The notes below the pieces were generated by a model that was not told where the DNA came from, ran no database searches, and saw only the letters and a program-made list of their open reading frames with translations. Below, piece after piece: positions 21,561-27,997 of a stretch of DNA of 27,997 nucleotides. The position numbers and the translations under genes are program-made. The DNA is from Stagonosporopsis chrysanthemi (lineage: Eukaryota > Ascomycota > Dothideomycetes > Pleosporales > Didymellaceae): the NCBI GenBank assembly GCA_022560025.1, contig JAFISE010000295.1, positions 1 to 27,997 on the forward strand, read 5' to 3'. How positions within the stretch are numbered: the first letter of the stretch is position 1; every line of letters begins with the position of its first letter.

Positions 21561-22949
21561 ATGTTCGAAAACGTCTGCGCAATCCCGCTGGATTATGACC
21601 TCTTCGCACAGGCAATCCACCCCGAAGAGCCAATTGTCGCTGTCGGTCTTGCATCAGGTCATGTGCAGACATACCGCCTGCCTGGCAGTGCTGAGGACGA
21701 GGTGATCGCGGACTCCAAAAATGGGTTCGGCCACATCGACACAGTGTGGAAGACGCGGCGACACAAGGGCAGCTGTCGCACGCTGGGTTGGAGTGTTGAC
21801 GGCGCGCAATTGTATTCGGCAGGGACAGATGGCATCGTAAAGGTTGCGGACGCGGCGACAGGGCAGGTCAGCGCAAAGATTGCAGTGCCTCTTGATGCGT
21901 ACGTTCAATTACCCTTCTCGATCCTCTCAGCATGTATCACGTGTAAAAATACTGACTTCCACAGTGCCACTGGCGGCATTGACGCCCCAACCCTTATCCA
22001 TGCCCTTTCCCCGCAGTCCCTTATCCTCGCGACCGACTCCTCCGCGTTGCACATCTACGACATCCGCGCCCTGGGCCCCTCCGCCGTGCTCAAGCCTCAG
22101 GCCACCCACCGCCCCCACGACGATTACATCTCCTCGCTCACCGCGCTGCCGCCCTCCGAGGCAAGCACGTCCGGCTTCAGCAAGCAATGGGTCACAACAG
22201 GTGGGAGCACACTCGCCGTCACCGATCTGCGCCGCGGCGTCATGGTGCGTTCTGAAGACCAAGAAGAGGAGCTGCTGAGCTCTGTCATTGTGACCGGGCT
22301 GTCGAAGAAGGGGTCAAATGTCGGCGAGAAGGTGCTGGTCGGTGGTGGAAACGGCGTGCTGACGCTGTGGGAGCGTGGCGTATGGGACGATCAGGACGAG
22401 CGCATCACCATTGATCGGTCAAAGGGTGGTGGCGAGAGTCTCGACTCTCTGGCGCTGCTGCCTGCCGGCGTTGGACCGGGTGGCAAGATCGCAGCTGTCG
22501 GACTTGGAAATGGCGATTTGAGATTCGTAAAGATTGGGCAGAACAGGGTGATTGCGGAGCTCAAGCACGACGAGTTGGAGAAGGAGGCCGTAATTGGGCT
22601 AGGCTTTGATGTTACAGGGCGCATGATCAGCGGTGGAGGGCGAACAATCAAAGTCTGGGGTGAGCAGGGTGCGTTGGGCGTTGATGACGACGAAGACGAC
22701 GGGGCTGATGAAGATGGCTGGATTGACGATAGTGACGTCGACGTCGACGTCGACGATGAAGACGAAGACGACAAGGACGTCGAACAGACAGGCACCAAGC
22801 GCGACCACTCGAGCGAACCGGAACCCGCCAGCGAGTCCGATTCGGACAGCAGCGACGAGGAGCCACAAAGCAAGCGCAAGAAGCGCAAGAAGAACAAGGG
22901 CAAACAGCAGAAGGGCCATGGGATCTTGAAGTTTTCTGGCTTGGACTAG
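21561..22949 (+). CDS. jip5: WD-repeat ribosome biogenesis protein Jip5 (WDR55 family)
   Basis: Nucleolar WD40 protein needed for large-subunit ribosome production in yeast; human orthologue WDR55. Exons 21561-21898 and 21965-22949 give 440 residues. The N-terminus MFENVCAIPLDYDLFAQAIHP fixes the start against the longer open frame. Characteristic stretches are VGLASGHVQTYRL (28-40), GHIDTVWKTRRHKGSCRTL (57-75), YSAGTDGIVK, LILATDSSALHIYD and VGGGNGVLTLWERG. The tail has an acidic run (about 352-412, including WIDDSDVDVDVDDEDE) and a Lys-rich nuclear/nucleolar signal (415-427), ending GILKFSGLD as in the family. The 66-nt intron is a multiple of three with no in-frame stop, so retained-intron transcripts would encode 22 extra residues. 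At 22734-22754 a GACGTC repeat encodes Asp-Val pairs. Confidence 0.94.
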   Translation: MFENVCAIPLDYDLFAQAIHPEEPIVAVGLASGHVQTYRLPGSAEDEVIADSKNGFGHIDTVWKTRRHKGSCRTLGWSVDGAQLYSAGTDGIVKVADAATGQVSAKIAVPLDAYVQLPFSILSACITCKNTDFHSATGGIDAPTLIHALSPQSLILATDSSALHIYDIRALGPSAVLKPQATHRPHDDYISSLTALPPSEASTSGFSKQWVTTGGSTLAVTDLRRGVMVRSEDQEEELLSSVIVTGLSKKGSNVGEKVLVGGGNGVLTLWERGVWDDQDERITIDRSKGGGESLDSLALLPAGVGPGGKIAAVGLGNGDLRFVKIGQNRVIAELKHDELEKEAVIGLGFDVTGRMISGGGRTIKVWGEQGALGVDDDEDDGADEDGWIDDSDVDVDVDDEDEDDKDVEQTGTKRDHSSEPEPASESDSDSSDEEPQSKRKKRKKNKGKQQKGHGILKFSGLD

Positions 22950-25305
22950 AATTGCTAGGACTGCATGCATTTGGAGACGCCGGGCAAAGCAGCTGCAAGG
23001 ATTCTAAACAGGTATTCACCTGCTAGGGGATAGAAAGATTTTAGAGAATTGAAAGATACCCACTCCGCTCGCCGTCTTCTTCTTCGACAGGAGCGCCTGC
23101 TTCCATCATTCCCCGAAATCATAGTGTTCGAAGTGTACTGCTGTATGTTGTGCTACAAGCCCTTCATTACACACTGCCCAACTCTCCAACCAGCATTTCT
23201 TCTACATGTCCACCAAATTGCAACACATTACCGACTCTCGTACCCGCGTAAGAGACAACCTCATTTCCCCCATCCTCCCGACGCAACGGAAATACCCACG
23301 CCCTGTAATCAACTACCATGCACCAGCGCCCACCTCGCGCACCCAAATCTTGGTACACTAGGCCGTGATGTGCGCGGCTCTTCCAAATCACCGCCACGGC
23401 GCCGTACACCACAATGGTGCTAGTATGCTTTGTAAGGTTTCGCGGTGCAGTGCTGGAAAAATGGCAGACAATGGCATTGTTCTCGGCTCTGTCGAGCGCT
23501 GCAGGTGTTGTGTATCTACAATGGTCGATAGCCGTGCTGTGGTGTGGTGCGAGTTGAAAACCTGAACGCGTCATCTCTCACCACACACAGCATTCGCCGC
23601 CTTGCGAGAGCGCAGCATACCTCGTACCATCGGTTCTGCAGCCCAATTCACCGCATAAGCCCTCCTCATGCTTCTGATATGTAATGAGCTCGCCGGCCGA
23701 AAAACGCCCCCACTGAGCCGCGCTCCAATGTTGATCTCCTCCCTTGCTACACACCCATGGTACTCCCCACGACTCGTGCCGCACAGCACCCTGCAACCGA
23801 GGCCGTCTCTGGGTCGGCGCACGGCCAGGCCACGCGATTTGTCGCTCTGTCATGCGGTGGGTCGCACGTGAGGGGAGGCTCGTTGGAACTGCCGTTCAAT
23901 CTGGCCTGCTTTGGGGCTCAGCGAGGTGAGTTGGAAGTGCCTCGGTCAATACAGTGTGTGTGTGTTTGAGGAGGGGGGGGGTCGTACATCCGGCAAGAAT
24001 GTTGCAAGCGCGAAGTTGCGACATGTATTGTTCTTTCAAACGCTGATCTTTGTGCAGATTCAATTAAAGATGCGTCGTCAAAAGTTGCAAAAGAGCTGGT
24101 TGCAAATGGTGCCACCAAGGATAACAAGGACTAGCATATCCTTATGCCCTCAACGACGCGGCTACGGTTGCGGTTGCGTGGAGTCTTACACACACGTCAC
24201 TTTATGCTCCTGTAATTGGGGTCGTTCGTAACCACACCTCACCATCGTAGGTACTCGAGATTACCCGTTCTGCTCATCTGTACACCCACCATACCTACAT
24301 ACTCGTCTACGAAGGAAGTACATAGTGAACCAACACTACCTGCCCTACTCCAAACATCTTTCCCTCTGCCACTCCCTCAACCTACCTCCTGCAGCATCTC
24401 ACTTCGCCCTTGTCACCTTCGACTGACAGTTTCAAGCTTGCACCTCGCTTACTAATCCTATGCTCCAGTTCCGCGGACAAGGCTAAACTCACCCTCCGTG
24501 TCTTGATCTCCACTTCTTCCCACGTACACAGTAAGCCCTAAGACGCAAACACAGGCCGCGAAACAGCTATCCTCGCCCTAGGTCGCAGACACACGCACGA
24601 CATGGGAAGGTATCGTCTCACACGTGGAGATCGCGCGGAAAGCCATGAGGTGCAGGCAGATATGGGTATGTATGGGATCGAGAACGGGGCGTGGGTTCGG
24701 TAGTTGCGAGGCTGGTGGACGAAGGATGCAGGACTGCGTGTTCAGTGGCTTCATTGCTGCAATCGAGGAACCGCGAGTGTGGGGCATAACGTGCTCTGTA
24801 GGTGGTGTGAGAACGGGCGTGGACAGGGCACGCTCGATTGCGATCAACTGCCCGTTCCCCCAAGCTACATATATCTGAGCGTTGCAGTGCTTATACGCAC
24901 AACGCTCTCTGCGGCCTTCCGAACATGAGTTTACGTCAGCGTTGCAGGCAATGTGCTGTGATGTTTATTTTTCCTCGCGGGACGCCTGAGCTCGCGTAGG
25001 TTATATAGTTACCTATGTATGCAGGGCCCAAAACCCTTGTTCCTGTCAGGCCACTTCCGGCAGGCGGGAGCGCGCGCAATTTGCTGCCATGATGAGTAGG
25101 CTGCTTTGGGACGCGTTGCGTGACGGTGTGGTTCATGTTGTGTACGGAGGAAATGGCGATGGACATGGCATTTATTGATGTGAATCGAGGTGAGATGCAA
25201 AGGGCTAGGACATGGAAGTGTTTACAATTTTCTTTCGGAAAGGAGATGACGATTTGAACATTAACGTTGGGGTATATTCTAGTCGTATGTAAAAGTGGAA
25301 CGTTA
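22950..25305. other. Gene-poor 2.4-kb stretch with simple repeats
   Basis: No confident gene on either strand. Several open frames of 60-135 codons overlap each other in opposite directions (for example 23167-23574 minus and 23578-23853 minus) and show no recognisable domain. The second ends in a Cys-containing stretch (GLCGELGCRTDG) before a possible donor, but I could not build a secreted small protein from it. A GT run (23952-23965) is followed by nine G (23973-23981). Confidence 0.45.
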
Positions 25306-26612
25306 TTAATTAAATCGTTGGCTGCGCGAAGCTATCGACGCCCTCTCTTCGTCAACCCAGAACGTCTTCGACACCATGATGTGCATCTGGTCCTCGCTGC
25401 TATTCCGCGAACTCTTGAGCCTGAGACTGCGTTCGCTCTCGTTGTCGGCGCGGATTTGGCTTTTAGTCAATACAGGTTGCGGCCCGTTGCCGTTGAACCA
25501 GTTGGCCGACTTGGGGAAGCTCGCTTCCTTGACGATGGAGTCGTCAGATATACAGGTCTCTTGTGCGTTCGAGACGCCGTACATGTCCAAGTCGTTCTTG
25601 CTGCCTTTGCGCCGGCTGCTAAGCAGTTGGCTGGCGGGTGGGGTTTGCATGCCGTAGTTCGAGGGACGACCGCCTTGAGTTGGCCGGGTCGAGAGACCCA
25701 TGTGGTGCATGACGAGGGAGAAGAGAGGGCGGAGGGTGGCAAGACTACCTGCTGTAATGGCGAGACCTTGTTCGACAGTAGACCAGATGGCGATGTCAAG
25801 AGTGTCCCCTGTCGGTTGTTAGTGAGGGCGATGACGATCGTACAGCAGCATGACTTACACAAGAAGTCAGGCGAGTTGAGCTTGGGAAGAAAAGGAAGGC
25901 GTGCAATGACGGCGGCGCTGGCAACGCAGCCCATGGTAAGGAGTGGAATGAGGGCGATCTTGGTACTCCTCTTCAGCTGTAGGTTCCAAACTAGGAAAGC
26001 GGGGAGTAAAGCGAAGGTGAAATCCGCAATGATGCTGAAGATACTATAAACAAAACCGAGAGCGATGATGACAGCGTTGTTGATACAAGTCCCGTTTTCC
26101 ATGCTTTTTGCCCAGAAGTACCTGACCGGGTTGCACTGGAAGAGAGTGCAGAAAAAGAAAGCCGTGCAGGCGAAGGTCGACACAAACATGGCGGAGTAGA
26201 TGATCCAGGAGTGAAGGCGCCGGACCGAGATGCGAAGAAGGAAACAGCCGATGGAGATCTTGGACAAGATCATTGAACAGCAGTAGAAGAGGTAGCAATA
26301 GAACCAACACTTGCGTGCTCTCTCGATTTGCCACTGCTCGAGATCGCGGTGATGCCGACCCGTTCCGTAATGAGCTCCTATTGTCGAGGAAATACCATAT
26401 CCAAGGAAGAAGATCTTCTATTTGTCAGTGTGTGTTGCCAAGTTCATTCAAATATTACTCACTGTGGAGGCAACCATGAGCCAATCATCAACACCAAACG
26501 CCTTCACCATCTTCACTCGAACGATACATCGCAGCGTGTTGGCAACGACCGCTGTAGCCAGGAAGGCAATGTTCACTCCGATGAGTTCGGGTCCACGGTT
26601 ATCGATCGCCAT
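25306..26612 (-). CDS. Fungal rhodopsin-domain integral membrane protein
   Basis: Second member of the rhodopsin-domain (SAT4/PTH11-related) family in the window; a seven-helix membrane protein of unknown ligand. Exons 26612-26463, 26417-25859 and 25808-25306 (introns 45 and 50 nt, in frame) give 403 residues. Family landmarks: RGPELIGVNIAFLATAVVANTLRC (helix 1), KAFGVDDWLMVAST, YGTGRHHRDL, a MILSKISIGCFLLRISVRRLH segment (100-120), a Cys-rich helix (FACTAFFFCTLFQCNP), GTCINN, IADFTFALLPAFLVWNLQL, and IAIWSTVEQGLAITAGSLATLRP near the last helix. The C-terminal tail of about 130 residues is polar and Ser/Arg-rich, likely cytosolic. The start MAIDNRGPEL fits the family better than an ATG 69 bases upstream. 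Unlike the paralogue at 7109-8533, all splice junctions are clean. Confidence 0.88.
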
Positions 26613-27910
26613 GGTAGTGTCCGGAGGAGGTTGCCTGTCGCATGGACCTTGGAAGAGTGAGTAACCCCAAAACCAGACCACCTCACCAAAGGGGTCAGTC
26701 GATTCTATATCCTGTAAAGATGGACCTCGAACACGGCCTGCTGGGACTCGCCACGTGAAGTGGATCCGTCATTGGTTCCTCGACATGCCAGACCCGGCCG
26801 TTTCAGGGTGCCATCTTCCCTGAAATGGGTCTCTTCCGCGCATCCTTACCGACGAGCCTGAAAATCAATCAGTCTTAGTGACATCTTGTCCGGGGCTCGT
26901 ACGCTGTGGCCCCGTTCCAATGCGAGAGTTTAGAATATCCCGTTGTTGGCCATTGCATCTGACCAATGCATAAAAGACCCGTCAAGGCTGTCGGAGCGGC
27001 CAGCGGCGACGCCCTGTGGTCGATACATCGCCCAGAAAACGCTCTGGCTGCAAGGGACACGGCAGGATGCAGACGCAAGCCGTGCTCAGCACCAAACTTA
27101 ACCTGACTATCTGCAGGAGGGACGGTCGAGCAGCTGAAAAGGGAAACAAGCTAGGAAGAAGGCACGGAAGCAGCTTGCACGGAGGTTACGGCCCCACGTG
27201 CTGACTTGGTAGAGGAGCGGCTAAAGTCTGGGATTTATGCGCTAGCCATCGCTTGCAGCTCGAGAAATGCGCAGGCATGGCAGGCAAGCGAGAGCATGTC
27301 ATCTCAAAGATTCGCTGGCTCCGCCCCCGGTGTCGACGATGCGGGAGCTTGCGGCCGTCGAGCAATGTCACGTCACCCAGTGCCTCGGTCCCTATCCCTG
27401 GAGCGATCACGGCTCATCCGGCGACACTCCCTGCGCAGCTGCTGTATACCTACTTCGACTTGACTGTTACTACGCATTGTCTCCTTAAAGTTGTACACGA
27501 ACGGTTGATGGGTTGTCTGCGACCCCTTTTCCTTCAAATGCCTTTTTATCGACAGGGAAGCTGTACGGAGAACAGCGCGCACACTACGCAGACCGGCGAC
27601 AGCTACATTTTCATGAAGCCGTCCAAACCTTCTGCTAGCCAGTAGCGTGTAGTGCACGCGCTCTGATAGAACCGACACGCAAAGGTCGTTCTCGATGTTA
27701 GGCGACCTGCGGCTGTCTACACACGAAGAGCATTTCTCCCCACTTCATGAGGCAGCGGTTCTACCACTATGACATGGCCCCTACCCCTAAGGCCTTTCCA
27801 GCAGGCGGGCCGCCGCACCTGGACCCTTCAGCACTTCAATATCTGCCGGGCCTCCGGCGCTCAACCGTGTTTCGTAATTCATGATTCATGTTTCACTCTA
27901 ACGTGTTTGA
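26613..27910. other. Right-hand intergenic stretch
   Basis: About 1.3 kb. The part next to 26612 should hold the promoter of the rhodopsin-domain gene. Many short open frames occur on both strands, none with family features. I found no tRNA box pair or transposon coding motif. Confidence 0.45.
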
Positions 27911-27942
27911 CAAGCGAGTCGCGCATACAAGCGAGTCGCGCA
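27911..27942. repeat. Two direct copies of a 15-bp motif (possible transposon end)
   Basis: CAAGCGAGTCGCGCA occurs exactly twice, at 27911-27925 and 27928-27942, separated by TA. Tandem subterminal motifs like this are seen near ends of Tc1/mariner/pogo-type elements. An ATG at 27981 follows within 40 bases (frame MAPHH to the window end). The window stops too early to test this. Confidence 0.4.
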
Positions 27943-27997
27943 CCCCACTAATCTTGATCATCTATCCTATCTCAACGTATAATGGCTCCACACCACG

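Noticed and set aside
22391..22903. 170-codon minus-strand frame, serine-rich
   Set aside because: It is antisense to jip5; its Ser runs mirror the Asp/Glu codons of the acidic tail.
23167..23853. Cysteine-containing secreted small protein from two minus-strand frames joined at a GTGAGA donor
   Set aside because: No signal peptide or stable start could be found and the joined frame gives no recognisable pattern.
25467..25858. Extension of the second rhodopsin exon through its donor as one 268-codon frame
   Set aside because: After 25859 the frame loses family similarity, whereas splicing to 25808 restores the AIWSTVEQGLAITAGS motif.
1..27997. tRNA genes, rRNA, CRISPR arrays
   Set aside because: I scanned for tRNA B-box sequences on both strands and for regularly spaced repeats and found none; a CRISPR array is not expected in a fungal genome.

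Overview
The window looks like nuclear DNA of a filamentous ascomycete. The protein genes carry short spliceosomal introns, mostly 45-90 nt with GT..AG ends. The families are typical of such fungi: a fungal GMC oxidoreductase, two fungal rhodopsin-domain membrane proteins and a JIP5-type WD-repeat protein. The left 2.95 kb is an AT-rich block whose mutations (TGG to TAG, CAA to TAA, GAT to AAT) are those expected from RIP. A dothideomycete, perhaps pleosporalean, is my guess for the lineage. That is inference from general character, not from a diagnostic marker.

Layout. Positions 1-3112 hold a RIP-degraded Ty1/copia retrotransposon with a plus-strand reverse transcriptase and RNase H and a much less mutated 3' LTR. 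Its 5' part is rearranged: an inverted integrase fragment sits between two 240-bp inverted arms. Positions 4839-6847 encode a secreted GMC oxidoreductase (+). A rhodopsin-domain membrane protein converges on it (7109-8533, -) and has a reading-frame problem at its first splice junction. After a gene-poor stretch with one tentative small gene (9891-10401, -) comes a Mn-superoxide dismutase (10768-11639, -) with an in-frame N-terminal signal peptide. A mitochondrial membrane protein gene (12351-13635, -) and a glutaminyl-peptide cyclotransferase gene (13874-15085, +) share a 238-bp divergent promoter. Next is a 787-residue single-exon nuclear-type orphan protein (15497-17860, +).

The right half is sparser. 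It has a frameshifted alpha/beta hydrolase pseudogene (18618-19543, -), the ribosome-biogenesis gene jip5 (21561-22949, +), a long empty stretch, a second rhodopsin-domain gene (25306-26612, -), and about 1.3 kb without recognisable genes. The last 90 bases hold a 15-bp direct repeat and a start codon that may open a DNA transposon continuing past the window.

The genes do not form an evident pathway. Housekeeping genes (jip5, the mitochondrial protein, QPCT) are mixed with accessory secretory ones (GMC enzyme, secreted SOD, membrane receptor-like proteins) beside a degraded transposon. I did not find a clearly new multi-gene system. The most distinctive items are the secreted Mn-SOD, the orphan SAP-like/zinc-finger-like protein, and the inverted structure inside the RIP block.
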